From: Geodermatophilaceae bacterium URHB0062
Lineage (GTDB): Bacteria; Actinomycetota; Actinomycetes; Mycobacteriales; Geodermatophilaceae
Length of the DNA: 64,000 nucleotides
Assembly: GCA_000620185.1 (NCBI GenBank)
Contig: JHVO01000018.1
Span: 1 to 64,000 of the forward strand
Direction of reading: 5' to 3'
Part shown: positions 47,231 through 56,347 of the stretch, piece after piece
Layout: every line of letters begins with the position of its first letter
How positions within the stretch are numbered: the stretch's first letter is position 1
Notes under the pieces: model-generated
Told to the model about the DNA's origin: nothing
Seen by the model: only the letters and a program-made list of their open reading frames with translations
Database searches by the model: none
Translations under genes and position numbers: made by a program

Positions 47231-48492
47231 CGAGCTTCCCGCGCCGCCGGCACGAGGTTCTCCCGGCCACCGTCGGCGAACAGCCGGGTGCGCAGGCGCG
47301 CCAGCCCGGCGTCCAGGCCGCCCTGCAGGACAGGGCTGCCCAGCACCTCGCTCACGGTGAGCCGCGGATGGAACGGGGACATGGCCCGCAGCTCCTCGCT
47401 CACCAGCTGGACCAGCACCTCGCCACCGGGGACGCACGTCGGCCCGGCGAGCACGACCAGCGGCGGATCGAGGACGGCGACGATCGGCGCCAGGCCGCCG
47501 GCGAGCCGTCGGGCGAGCTCGGAGAGGAACGGCATGCCCAGGGAGAGGTCCGCGCGGGCGGCGGCGACCGCCTCCGACGGCTCGTCGGGGAGGCCGTGCT
47601 GCCGGGCCAGGGCCGACACGGCTCGGAAGCCGACGAGGTCGTCGAAGGTCGCTGGGAGGCTGCCGGCGCCGGCCGGGCGCAGCCCGAGCCGCATGTAGCC
47701 GATCTCGCCGGCGCCGCCGGTCGCACCGGCCCAGATCGAGCCGTCGACGTCGATCGCGAGGCCGAGGCCGGTACCGGCCCACAGCAGCGCGAAGCCGGGC
47801 AGGCCGCGGCCCGCGCCGTGCCCGCGCTCCCACACGGCGGCCAGCTTCACGTCGTTCTCGACGACCAGTTCCGTGCGCAGCGCGGCCCGCAGCCGACCGA
47901 GCGTGTCGGGCGCCGCCCAGCCGGGGATGTGGTCGGCGAAGGTCAGGCGGTCGACCGCGGAGTCGTACGCGGCGGGCACGCCCAGGACCACCTGGTCGAG
48001 GTCGCGCAGGCGCACCCCGCCGCGGCGGCAGGCGTCCGACAGCGCCTGGCGCACCGACGGCAGCGGGTCCTCGTCGCGGGTGTAGTCGACGACGTCGGAC
48101 ACCTCACCGAGGACCGTGCCGGCCAGATCGGCGACCGCGGCGGTCACCCGGTGCTCGTCGACGTCCACCGCGGCGACGTAGCCGGCCCGCTCGTTGAGCG
48201 CGTAGAGCTGGGCGTTGGGGCCCGGCGCACCGGACGTCGTCCCCCGGGGGACGATCAGCCCGTTCTCGGCGAGTCGCTGCAGCAGCTGGGTCGCCGTCGG
48301 CTTGGACAGTCCCGTGAGGCCCGCGAGCTGGGTCCGCGTCAGCGTGCCGTGCTCCAGGAGCAGCTCGAGCGTCATGCGGTCGTTGATGGCGCGCACGGTG
48401 CTCGGCGTCGCCCCCGCCACGGAGTTCCACCCCGGGGTCTCGCTCCGCGGGCCGCTCCCGCGGACCGGTGGCGCACTCTCTCTGCCTGCCAT
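47227..48492 (-). CDS. ROK-family transcriptional repressor
   Basis: A 421-aa ROK regulator of the NagC/XylR type. The winged helix is near 35-85 (LLLEHGTLTRTQLAGLTGLS), followed by an ROK sugar-binding domain (AAVDVDEHRVTAAVADLAGT; LLWAGTGLGLAIDVDGSIWA). The zinc Cys motif of ROK kinases is absent (GGAGEIGYMRLGLRPAG), as in many regulators. ATG at 48490-48492 has a strong GGGAGGA site 5 nt upstream. It is divergent from the ABC operon and central to the island, so it most likely represses both operons until an amino sugar binds. Confidence 0.93.
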   Translation of the reverse strand: MAGRESAPPVRGSGPRSETPGWNSVAGATPSTVRAINDRMTLELLLEHGTLTRTQLAGLTGLSKPTATQLLQRLAENGLIVPRGTTSGAPGPNAQLYALNERAGYVAAVDVDEHRVTAAVADLAGTVLGEVSDVVDYTRDEDPLPSVRQALSDACRRGGVRLRDLDQVVLGVPAAYDSAVDRLTFADHIPGWAAPDTLGRLRAALRTELVVENDVKLAAVWERGHGAGRGLPGFALLWAGTGLGLAIDVDGSIWAGATGGAGEIGYMRLGLRPAGAGSLPATFDDLVGFRAVSALARQHGLPDEPSEAVAAARADLSLGMPFLSELARRLAGGLAPIVAVLDPPLVVLAGPTCVPGGEVLVQLVSEELRAMSPFHPRLTVSEVLGSPVLQGGLDAGLARLRTRLFADGGRENLVPAAREAR

Positions 48493-48857
48493 CCGGTCCT
48501 CCCAGGGGTTCCCGCGGCGCAGGGCGCCCGGGCGATGCGAAACCGTAACCGACAACTTTGCTGTGCACCACGGAGCAGAAATGCCCCGTCGGTGCAGGTT
48601 TTCGGACGTACGCGAGCCGGCGTCCGTCGACCGATCGCGCGACTCGCTGGAAAGAAAGTTAACAGATGGGTGGACGACTGACCTCTCGCGCGCTAGCGTC
48701 CTGCCCCACCTCGAGGGTGTTTCCTCGCCCGTCGGTTCCGGCCGCGGTCGAGGGGTGTCCCGCGGGGGAGCCGGGTGGCTGTCACCGGGGCGGAGGCCCC
48801 GGGGCGCCCGGTCCGGCTCGCCGGAGCCGCCGCCACACGAGACGAAGGATGACGACG
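48493..48857. other. Divergent regulatory region (365 bp) between the ROK gene and the ABC operon
   Basis: No gene seen. It contains an AT-rich site at 48649-48665 and, nearer the ROK gene, a weaker AACTTT-containing site around 48552-48560. Both promoters should lie here. Confidence 0.5.
48649..48665. promoter_or_regulatory. Candidate ROK operator upstream of the ABC importer operon
   Basis: GGAAAGAAAGTTAACAG is strikingly AT-rich for this genome. Its complement shares AAC-YTTCTTT-C with the site at 45940-45956. It lies about 190 bp before the solute-binding protein start and about 160 bp before the ROK start. Confidence 0.5.
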
Positions 48858-50489
48858 ATGATGTCGAGGAAGTCACTCGCCGCCGGGGCCGCCGCCGCCC
48901 TGCTGCTCGCGGGGTGCGGTGCCGACGGCGGTGGTAGTGGTGGTGGCACCAGCGCGCTCACCATCGCCAACGTCGCGGGGCAGACCTGGACGTGCTCGTT
49001 CAACCCGTTCAACCCGAACGTCCAGTTCCTGTCCTTCGGGTTCGCCTACGAGCCGCTCGTCTACGTCAACGCGCTGCAGGACAACGCCGAGACGCCGATG
49101 CTCGCCGAGTCCTACGAGTGGAACGCGGACAAGACCGCGCTCACCTTCACCATCCGTGACGGCGTGAAGTGGAACGACGGGAAGCCGATGACGGCCGACG
49201 ACGTCGCCTTCACGTTCAACCTGCTCAAGAAGAACCCGGGCCTCGACATCGACGCCCTGTGGTCCTCGGCGCTCAAGAGCGTCACGGCGAACGGCAACAA
49301 GGTCGAGGTCGCGTTCACCGGCCCCGCGACGCCGTACTTCTACTACGTCGCGAACCACACCCCGATCGTTCCGGAGCACATCTGGAGCACGGGCGAGGCC
49401 GCCAAGGACCCGGTCAAGTTCCAGGACCCGAAGCCGGTCGGCACGGGGCCCTTCGAGGTCAACCCGTGCAGCGCGAACAACATCGCCTACACCGCGAACA
49501 AGGACTACTGGCAGCCTGGCCTGCCCAAGGTGCAGAAGGTCAACTACCCCGCCTACACCGACAACCAGCCGGCCAACACGGACCTGGCGTCGGGTGAGGC
49601 GCAGTACGGCGGCCAGTTCATCCCGGGCATCGACAAGGCCTACGTCGCGCGCGACAAGGCCAACCACCACTACTGGTTCCCGCCGACCACCAACGTCGCG
49701 CTCTACTTCAACATGGAGCACCCGGTCACCGGCAACGTGAAGGTGCGTCAGGCCCTGGCCTACGCGATCGACCGGGAGCAGGTCTCCAAGATCGGCGAGA
49801 GTGGCTACCAGCCGGCCGCCAACCAGTCCGGCGTCGTCCTGCCGACCTTCGAGAAGTGGTACGACAAGGACCTCGCCGCGAAGTACGACTACAAGGTGGA
49901 CCCGGAGAAGGCCGCCGGGCTGCTCGCCGAGGCCGGCTACTCCCCGAAGAAGCCGCTGAAGCTCAGCGTCATCACCATCAGCGGGTACACCGACTGGGAC
50001 GCCTCCCTGGCCGAGATCAAGGAGCAGCTGGCGCCCCTCGGCGTGGAGCTGACGATCGACGACCTGGCCGGTGAGACGTTCAACGACCGGATCGCCAAGG
50101 GCGACTTCGACCTCGCCTACTGGAGCCAGGTCGGCGGCGCCGGCCCGTACTACGAGTTCCGGCAGATCCTGCACAGCGCCAACTCCGCCCCGCTGGGTGA
50201 GGCGGCCGCGAGCAACTACGAGCGGTACAACAACCCCGCCGTCGACAAGGCGCTGGACGACTTCGCGGCCGCCGACGAGGCGACCCAGCAGCAGCTGCTG
50301 ACGTCGGTGCAGGAAGCCATGCTGCGCGACGTCCCGGTCATCCCCACGACCGAGAGCGTGCAGTGGTACGAGTACAACACCAAGTCGTTCACCGGGTGGC
50401 CGACGGAGAAGGACCCGTACGCGCTCCCCGCGCCGTGGCAGATCCCGGACGTTGAGCAGGTGCTCCTGCACGTCGAGCCCACGAAGTAA
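48858..50489 (+). CDS. ABC importer solute-binding lipoprotein, family 5
   Basis: A 543-aa Opp/Dpp-type binding protein. The signal peptide ends in a lipobox (AAAALLLAGCGADGG), so it is lipid-anchored outside the membrane. SBP_bac_5 blocks: LTFTIRDGVKWNDGKPMTAD, GTGPFEVNPC, NVKVRQALAYAIDREQVSKI. ATG at 48858 fits AAGGA 8 nt upstream; two further in-frame ATGs at 48849 and 48861 exist. Family 5 proteins bind peptides but also oligosaccharides such as cellobiose or chitobiose; the neighbours favour an amino-sugar glycoside. First gene of a ten-gene operon. Confidence 0.93.
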   Translation: MMSRKSLAAGAAAALLLAGCGADGGGSGGGTSALTIANVAGQTWTCSFNPFNPNVQFLSFGFAYEPLVYVNALQDNAETPMLAESYEWNADKTALTFTIRDGVKWNDGKPMTADDVAFTFNLLKKNPGLDIDALWSSALKSVTANGNKVEVAFTGPATPYFYYVANHTPIVPEHIWSTGEAAKDPVKFQDPKPVGTGPFEVNPCSANNIAYTANKDYWQPGLPKVQKVNYPAYTDNQPANTDLASGEAQYGGQFIPGIDKAYVARDKANHHYWFPPTTNVALYFNMEHPVTGNVKVRQALAYAIDREQVSKIGESGYQPAANQSGVVLPTFEKWYDKDLAAKYDYKVDPEKAAGLLAEAGYSPKKPLKLSVITISGYTDWDASLAEIKEQLAPLGVELTIDDLAGETFNDRIAKGDFDLAYWSQVGGAGPYYEFRQILHSANSAPLGEAAASNYERYNNPAVDKALDDFAAADEATQQQLLTSVQEAMLRDVPVIPTTESVQWYEYNTKSFTGWPTEKDPYALPAPWQIPDVEQVLLHVEPTK

Positions 50490-50542
50490 CGCGACCGGGG
50501 CCGGGGAGTGAGCGCGATGGAGTCGATCAGGGGGAGTCGGGC

Positions 50543-51529
50543 ATGAGGTTCCTGATGCACCGACTGGGCTTCTTCGCGCTCACTCTCTGGGCCGCGATCA
50601 CGGTGAACTTCTTCATCCCGAGGCTGATGCCGGGGGACCCGGCCAGCGCGATGATGGCGCGGTTCCACGGCCGCGTGAACCCGGCCGCGATCCACGCCAT
50701 GGAGATCGCGTTCGGCGTCGACGACCAGCAGAGCCTGTGGTCGCAGTACGTGGGTTACCTGCACAACACGGTCACCGGCAACTTCGGGACGTCGCTGACC
50801 TACTTCCCGCTCTCGGTCAGCAGCCAGATCGCCCAGGCGGTGCCCTGGACCCTGGGACTCGTCGGCGTCGCCACCGTGCTGGCGTTCCTCGGCGGCACCC
50901 TGATCGGCACCATCTCGGGGTGGCGGCGTGGGGGCACGGTGGACAGCATCGTGCCGCCGGTCTTCGTGGTCACGTCCGCCCTGCCGTACTTCTGGGTCGG
51001 GATGATGATGATCCTCGTCTTCTCCGTGTGGACCAACGGCGCACTGCCCAACGACGGCGCGTACAGCCTCGACGTGGTGCCCGGCTTCACGATGCCGTTC
51101 ATCACCGACGTCCTCCGTCACGCCCTGTTGCCGGCGATGACCGTCCTGATCACCTCGATCGGGGGCTGGATCCTCACCATGCGGAACAACATGGTCACGG
51201 TGCTGGCCGAGGACTACGTGCGGATGGGCCGGGCGAAGGGCCTGTCCAGCCGCAAGATCATGTACCAGTACGCCGCGCGCAACGCGCTGCTGCCGAACCT
51301 GGCCGGCTTCGCGATGTCGCTGGGCTTCGTCGTCGCCGGCGCCATCCTCGTCGAGTACGTCTTCAACTACCCGGGGCTGGGCTACATGCTGCTCAACGCG
51401 GTGAACAACCTGGACTACCCGCTGATGCAGGCGCTCTTCCTCATGATCACCGTGGCGGTGCTCGTGGCGGTGCTCATCTGCGACTTCCTCACGGCCTGGC
51501 TCGACCCGCGGGCCCGGAGCGCGTCGTGA
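50543..51529 (+). CDS. ABC importer permease, DppB type
   Basis: A 328-aa inner-membrane permease, six helices. It starts FLMHRLGFFALTLWAAITVN, with the family motif FFIPRLMPGDP, and the EAA loop is EDYVRMGRAKGLSSRKIMYQ. ATG at 50543 has GGGGGAG at 7 nt. It overlaps the second permease by 4 bp (GTGA). Confidence 0.94.
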   Translation: MRFLMHRLGFFALTLWAAITVNFFIPRLMPGDPASAMMARFHGRVNPAAIHAMEIAFGVDDQQSLWSQYVGYLHNTVTGNFGTSLTYFPLSVSSQIAQAVPWTLGLVGVATVLAFLGGTLIGTISGWRRGGTVDSIVPPVFVVTSALPYFWVGMMMILVFSVWTNGALPNDGAYSLDVVPGFTMPFITDVLRHALLPAMTVLITSIGGWILTMRNNMVTVLAEDYVRMGRAKGLSSRKIMYQYAARNALLPNLAGFAMSLGFVVAGAILVEYVFNYPGLGYMLLNAVNNLDYPLMQALFLMITVAVLVAVLICDFLTAWLDPRARSAS

Positions 51530-52473
51530 GCGCCTCCATCCTCGCCGGCACCCCGGCGCCCGGAACCGCCGAGGTCCCGCGGCGCTCCTCGCGGCGCGCC
51601 GGATCAGGAATGCTGGCGGCGGTACGCTCCAACAGCAAGGCGATGGTGGGGGCGCTCCTGCTCCTCCTCTTCGTCGTCGTGGCCGCCCTTCCGCAGCTGT
51701 TCACGTCCATCGACACCCCGGACGCGCACGCCTTCGAGCTGGGCCTGCCGCCGTCCTGGGACCACCCTCTCGGGACGACGGCCTTCGGGCAGGACATCTA
51801 CGCGCAGCTGATCTACGGCACGCGGCAGTCGCTGATCATCGCGGTCGTCGTCGGCGGGCTCGCCACCGTGCTGTCGGTGATCGTCGGCGTCTCCGCCGCC
51901 TACCTCGGCGGGGCGACCGACAGCCTCCTCTCGGCGATGACGGACGTCTTCCTCGTCGTCCCGACGTTCCCGCTGATCATCGTGATCGCCGCCTACGCGG
52001 GCAAGGGAAGCCTGCTGGTGATCATCGGCGTCCTGGTGATCACCGGCTGGTCCTACGGCGCGCGGCAGCTGCGTGCCCAGGCCCTCTCGCTGCGCAACCG
52101 CGACTTCCTCGAGTCGGCGCGTGTCCGGGGGGAGCGACGCTCCTACATCATCGTGTGCGAGGTGCTGCCGACGATGACGTCGCTCATCCTGGCCACGTTC
52201 CTGGGCAGCGCCCTCTACGCGGTGCTCACCGCGGCCGGCCTCCAGTTCATCGGCCTCGGCGACAGCAGCTCGCTGAGCTGGGGCACGATGCTGCACTGGG
52301 CGCAGAGCAACGCGGCCCTGCAGAGCGGCCAGCCGTTGTGGGTGGTCGCGCCGGGGCTGTGCATCGCTCTCCTGGGCGCCTCCTTCGCGCTGCTCAACTA
52401 CGCCTTCGACGAGATCAGCAACCCAGCACTACGGCCGGTCCGGAGGTCCCGTGGCAAGCGCGCTCGTTCCTGA
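51526..52473 (+). CDS. ABC importer permease, DppC type
   Basis: A 315-aa partner permease. A helix (VGALLLLLFVVVAALPQLF) follows a basic N-terminus; HPLGTTAFGQDIYAQLIYGT is the DppC signature and RDFLESARVRGERRSYIIVC the EAA loop. The start is GTG overlapping the previous stop. Its last 23 bp overlap the first ATPase gene. Confidence 0.94.
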   Translation: MSASILAGTPAPGTAEVPRRSSRRAGSGMLAAVRSNSKAMVGALLLLLFVVVAALPQLFTSIDTPDAHAFELGLPPSWDHPLGTTAFGQDIYAQLIYGTRQSLIIAVVVGGLATVLSVIVGVSAAYLGGATDSLLSAMTDVFLVVPTFPLIIVIAAYAGKGSLLVIIGVLVITGWSYGARQLRAQALSLRNRDFLESARVRGERRSYIIVCEVLPTMTSLILATFLGSALYAVLTAAGLQFIGLGDSSSLSWGTMLHWAQSNAALQSGQPLWVVAPGLCIALLGASFALLNYAFDEISNPALRPVRRSRGKRARS

Positions 52474-53446
52474 CGCCCCCGTGCTCGAGGTGCGGGGCCT
52501 CACCGTCGAGTACGAGACGGCGGCCGGTCCCGTGCGGGCCGTGGACGACTTCGACCTCGACGTCCTGCCCGGCGAGTTCGTCGGCGTGGTCGGGGAGTCG
52601 GGCTGCGGCAAGTCGACGATGCTCTTCGGCATCGCGCAGCTGCTCAGCCCGCCGGCCCGCATCAGCGCCGGCAGCGTCAGCTTCCGGGGCCGGGACCTGG
52701 TCACCATGACCGCGAAGGAGCTGTCGGCGACCCGGTGGCGCGACCTGTCGGTCGTCATGCAGAGCGCGATGAACGCGCTGAACCCGGTGACCCAGCTCGG
52801 CAAGCAGTTCGAGGACACCATGCGTGCCCACGGCGAGCGCTCCGGCGAGGTGATCCAGCAGCGGTCGGTGGAGGTGCTGCAGCTCGTCGGCATCGACCCG
52901 GTGCACCTGAAGAGCTATCCGCACCAGCTCAGCGGCGGCATGCGCCAGCGCGCGATGATCGCCATGGCGCTGCTGTTCACGCCCGACCTGGTGATCATGG
53001 ACGAGCCGACGTCGGCCCTCGACGTCGTCGCCCAGCGGTCGCTGATGGTGCAGATCAAGGAGCTGCAGCAGCGGCTGGGCTTCGCGGTCGTCTTCGTGAC
53101 CCACGACATGTCGCTGGTCAGCCACTTCTCCGACCGGCTCGTGGTCATGTACGCGGCGCAGGCCGTGGAGATCGGGCCGACGCGCGCGGTCTTCGACAAC
53201 CCGGGTCACCCCTACACCCGGGGCCTCCTCGATGCCTTCCCGTCGATCCGCGGACCGCGCGTTCCGCTCACCGGCATCCCCGGCAGCCCGCCCAACCTGC
53301 TCAACCCGCCGGTCGGATGCCGGTTCGCGCCCCGGTGCCCGCACCGCTTCGAGCTGTGCGACGCGCCCCCGCCCCTGTACGAGGCACCCGGCTCGCTGGC
53401 CGCCTGCCACCTGCACGCGCCGGCCGTGGCGGAGGTGTCGCGATGA
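52451..53446 (+). CDS. ABC importer ATPase, DppD type
   Basis: A 331-aa ATPase. Walker A GESGCGKSTM, Q-loop MQSAMNALNPV, signature LSGGMRQRAMIAMAL, Walker B LVIMDEPTSALD. The C-terminal oligopeptide-type extension has the Cys-rich GCRFAPRCPHRFELCD, which in DppD/OppD-type proteins can hold a 4Fe-4S cluster. The start is GTG at 52451 with GGAGG 5 nt upstream, inside the end of the permease gene. It overlaps the next ATPase by 4 bp. Confidence 0.95.
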   Translation: MASALVPDAPVLEVRGLTVEYETAAGPVRAVDDFDLDVLPGEFVGVVGESGCGKSTMLFGIAQLLSPPARISAGSVSFRGRDLVTMTAKELSATRWRDLSVVMQSAMNALNPVTQLGKQFEDTMRAHGERSGEVIQQRSVEVLQLVGIDPVHLKSYPHQLSGGMRQRAMIAMALLFTPDLVIMDEPTSALDVVAQRSLMVQIKELQQRLGFAVVFVTHDMSLVSHFSDRLVVMYAAQAVEIGPTRAVFDNPGHPYTRGLLDAFPSIRGPRVPLTGIPGSPPNLLNPPVGCRFAPRCPHRFELCDAPPPLYEAPGSLAACHLHAPAVAEVSR

Positions 53447-54510
53447 CCCAGGCAGCGCCGGCGGAACGGGCGGGGGGTGTGGCGGGTGCGCCGCTGATCG
53501 AGGCGCGCGGACTGACGCGGCACTTCAAGGTCGGCGGCGCCATCGCGCGGAAGACCCTGCACGCCGTCGACGACGTCAACTTCACCATCGGCGACCGCGA
53601 GATCGTGGCCCTCGTCGGTGAGAGCGGCAGCGGCAAGAGCACCGTCGCCCGCCTGCTCGCCCGCGTCTACACGCCGACGGCGGGGGAGATCTACTACCAG
53701 GGCAAGCCGCTGAGCGGGTTCCGGTCGCGGCGCGACCTGCTGGCCTACCGCTCCGACGTCCCGATGGTCTTCCAGGACCCGTTCGCGTCGCTCAACCCGG
53801 CCTATCGGGTGTCCCACGGGATCCTGCGCGGGCTCGCGCTGCACCGGCCCGACATCCCGCGGAAGGAGCGGCGCGCCGAGGCCGAACGCATCGTCGCTCG
53901 CCTGGGCCTGGACGCCGCAGGGGACGTGCTCGACCGGTTCCCGTACGAGCTCAGCGGCGGGCAGCGCCAGCGCATCGGCTTCGCGCAGGCGCTGGCCTAC
54001 CGGCCGAAGCTGATCGTCGCCGACGAGCCCGTGTCGATGCTCGACGTGTCGGTGCGGATCGGCCTGCTCAACCTCATGGCGAAGCTGCGCGACGAGCAGG
54101 GTGTCTCCCTGCTCTACATCACCCACGACATCGCGAGCGCCCGCTACGTGGCCGACCGGGTGATGGTCATGTACGCCGGGCACATCGTCGAGACCGGTCC
54201 GGTGGAGGACGTGCTGCAGGCCCCGAAGCACCCCTACACGCAGCTGCTGGTCGACGCCGTCCCGGACCCGCGGGCACCGCTGTCGGTCGGTCCCTCGAGC
54301 GACCGCGGCGAGCCGCCGCGGGTCGTCGACCCGACGCCGGGCTGCCGCTTCCGGTGGCGCTGCCCGCTCGCCGTCGAGACGTGCTCGCGGATCACGCCGG
54401 AGCTGGTCGAGCTGGCGCCGCGGCACGACGCCGCGTGCCACGTCGCCGTCGCCGCCGCGGGGCGGGGCAACGTCGCGGTGCGCGGCGACGTCGCGGTTCG
54501 CGGCGCATGA
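53443..54510 (+). CDS. ABC importer ATPase, DppF type
   Basis: A 355-aa second ATPase. Walker A GESGSGKSTV, signature LSGGQRQRIGFAQAL, Walker B LIVADEPVSMLD; C-terminal GCRFRWRCPLAVETCS is again the Cys-rich extension. The last residues contain a short duplication (NVAVRG, DVAVRG) from a repeated DNA unit. ATG overlaps the previous stop; its own stop overlaps the aldo-keto reductase start. Confidence 0.95.
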   Translation: MTQAAPAERAGGVAGAPLIEARGLTRHFKVGGAIARKTLHAVDDVNFTIGDREIVALVGESGSGKSTVARLLARVYTPTAGEIYYQGKPLSGFRSRRDLLAYRSDVPMVFQDPFASLNPAYRVSHGILRGLALHRPDIPRKERRAEAERIVARLGLDAAGDVLDRFPYELSGGQRQRIGFAQALAYRPKLIVADEPVSMLDVSVRIGLLNLMAKLRDEQGVSLLYITHDIASARYVADRVMVMYAGHIVETGPVEDVLQAPKHPYTQLLVDAVPDPRAPLSVGPSSDRGEPPRVVDPTPGCRFRWRCPLAVETCSRITPELVELAPRHDAACHVAVAAAGRGNVAVRGDVAVRGA

Positions 54511-55499
54511 GCGACTGGCCCTCGGCACGGCGGTACGACGCCATGCCCTACCGCCGGTGCGGACGCAGCGGCCTGCTGCTGCCCGCGATCTCCCTGGGTC
54601 TGTGGCACAACTTCGGCCACGACCGGCCGCTGGAGAGCCAGCGGGCGATCGTGCGCCGGGCCTTCGACCTGGGCATCACCCACTTCGACCTGGCAAACAA
54701 CTACGGCACCCCGTACGGGTCGGCGGAAGAGAACTTCGGCCGGCTGCTCGACCTCGACCTCCGGCCCTACCGCGACGAGCTGATCGTCTCCACCAAGGCC
54801 GGCTGGGACATGTGGCCGGGGCCCTACGGCGAGTTCGGCTCCCGCAAGTACCTGCTGGCCAGCCTGGACCAGAGCCTTCGGCGCATGGGCCTGGACTACG
54901 TCGACGTCTTCTACTCCCACCGCCTCGACCCGGGCACCCCGCTCGAGGAGACGATGGGGGCGCTGGACACCGCGGTCCGGCAGGGCAAGGCGCTCTACGC
55001 CGGCATCTCCTCCTATCCGCCCGCGGAGACGTGCGAGGCGGTCGCGATCCTCCGGTCGATGGGGACGCCGCTGCTGATCCACCAGCCGAACTACTCGCTG
55101 CTCGACCGCTGGATCGAGGACGGGCTGCTCGACGCGCTGGAGGAGACGGGCACCGGCTCCATCGTGTTCTCGCCGCTGGCCCAGGGCGTCCTCACCGACA
55201 AGTACCTGCACGGCATCCCTGCCGGGTCACGGGCCGCCCGGGGCGACTCGCTGTCGGAGGACGAGATCACCGACGACGTCCTCGCGACCGTCCGGGCCCT
55301 CGGCGAGATCGCCACCGGGCGCGGCCAGACCCTCGCCCAGATGGCGCTGGCCTGGGTGCTGCGGGATCCACGGGTCACGTCCGCCCTGGTCGGCGCGAGC
55401 AGCGTCGCGCAGCTCGAGGACAACGTCGCCGCCCTGCAGCGGCTGGAGTTCGACGACGACGAACTGGCCCGCATCGACCGGCTCGTGCCTCGCGGCTGA
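54507..55499 (+). CDS. Aldo-keto reductase, YghZ/glyceraldehyde-3-phosphate reductase type
   Basis: A 330-aa NADPH-dependent TIM-barrel reductase. The catalytic tetrad is visible: Asp and Tyr in HFDLANNYGTPYGSAEENFG, Lys in VSTKAGWDMWPG, His in VFYSHRLDPGTP. The length and blocks match the YghZ/MgrA branch, which reduces L-glyceraldehyde 3-phosphate or small aldehydes. Its place inside a transport-nagA operon suggests a sugar-derived aldehyde or oxo-sugar substrate, possibly one related to the GH4 chemistry; this is inference. Overlaps both neighbours closely. Confidence 0.9.
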   Translation: MSDWPSARRYDAMPYRRCGRSGLLLPAISLGLWHNFGHDRPLESQRAIVRRAFDLGITHFDLANNYGTPYGSAEENFGRLLDLDLRPYRDELIVSTKAGWDMWPGPYGEFGSRKYLLASLDQSLRRMGLDYVDVFYSHRLDPGTPLEETMGALDTAVRQGKALYAGISSYPPAETCEAVAILRSMGTPLLIHQPNYSLLDRWIEDGLLDALEETGTGSIVFSPLAQGVLTDKYLHGIPAGSRAARGDSLSEDEITDDVLATVRALGEIATGRGQTLAQMALAWVLRDPRVTSALVGASSVAQLEDNVAALQRLEFDDDELARIDRLVPRG

Positions 55500-55501
55500 C
55501 C

Positions 55502-56347
55502 GTGCTCGGCTCCTCCCTCGACGGCTCCAAGGCCGTGTCCCTGGTCGCGCTCGACGTCGACGGCACCGTGCTCACGCCGGAGGGGCGGATCGCCGAGTCG
55601 ACGCTGGCCGCCGTCCGCGAGGCGCGGAGCTTCGGCGTGCGGATCGTGCTCGCCTCGTCCCGCGGACCGGTCGCCCTGGCCCGCATCCAGGACGAACTGG
55701 ACCTCGCCGACGAGTGGTTCGTCGGGTTCCAGGGCGCCCTCGTGGGCCGACGCACGGGAGCCGGGCTGGAGGTGCTGGCCGAGACGCCGATGGAGCGCTG
55801 CGCCGCCGACGCGGTCGAGCGGGAGGCGATGGCGCGCGGCCTGGCGGTCGGTCGGTACATCGGACCGCGGTGGCGCGTGCCCCGCCTCACGGCGGCTGTC
55901 CTCCGCGAGGCCCGGGGCACCGGCGAGGAGCCCCTGCCGAGCTCGGCCGCGGAGGTCGCCGCCGACGGGCCGCCGCACAAGGTGCTCGCCATCGCCGACG
56001 GGCCGACCCAGATCCCCCTCCTGCACGACCTGGCCTGGGCGCTGCCGGCCGCGGTCACCGGCACGCTGTCGCACCCGGAGTTCCTCGAGGTGACCGCCGC
56101 CGGCGTGGACAAGGGCCACGGACTGCGGTCGCTGCTGACCCACCTGGGTCTGGCGCCGGAGCGGACGGCCGCGGTCGGGGACGGACTCAACGACCTCGGG
56201 CTCTTTTCGGCGGTCGGCTTTCCGGTCGCGATGGGCCAGGCGAACGATCGCGTCCGGGCGGCGGCCCGCTGGGTGACCGGCAGCAACGTCGAGGACGGCG
56301 TCGCCCGCGCGCTGGCCCACCTCGGAGCGGTGGCGGGAGCCCGGTGA
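55502..56347 (+). CDS. HAD hydrolase, Cof type (IIB)
   Basis: A 281-aa HAD phosphatase. Motif I ALDVDGTVLTPEGR (nucleophile Asp near 18), motif II LASSRGP, Lys in PHKVLAIADG, motif IV VGDGLNDLGLFSAVGFPVAM. Cof-type enzymes dephosphorylate sugar phosphates or cofactors. The start is GTG at 55502, 2 bp after the reductase stop; a downstream GTG is possible. It overlaps nagA by 4 bp (GTGA). Confidence 0.9.
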   Translation: MLGSSLDGSKAVSLVALDVDGTVLTPEGRIAESTLAAVREARSFGVRIVLASSRGPVALARIQDELDLADEWFVGFQGALVGRRTGAGLEVLAETPMERCAADAVEREAMARGLAVGRYIGPRWRVPRLTAAVLREARGTGEEPLPSSAAEVAADGPPHKVLAIADGPTQIPLLHDLAWALPAAVTGTLSHPEFLEVTAAGVDKGHGLRSLLTHLGLAPERTAAVGDGLNDLGLFSAVGFPVAMGQANDRVRAAARWVTGSNVEDGVARALAHLGAVAGAR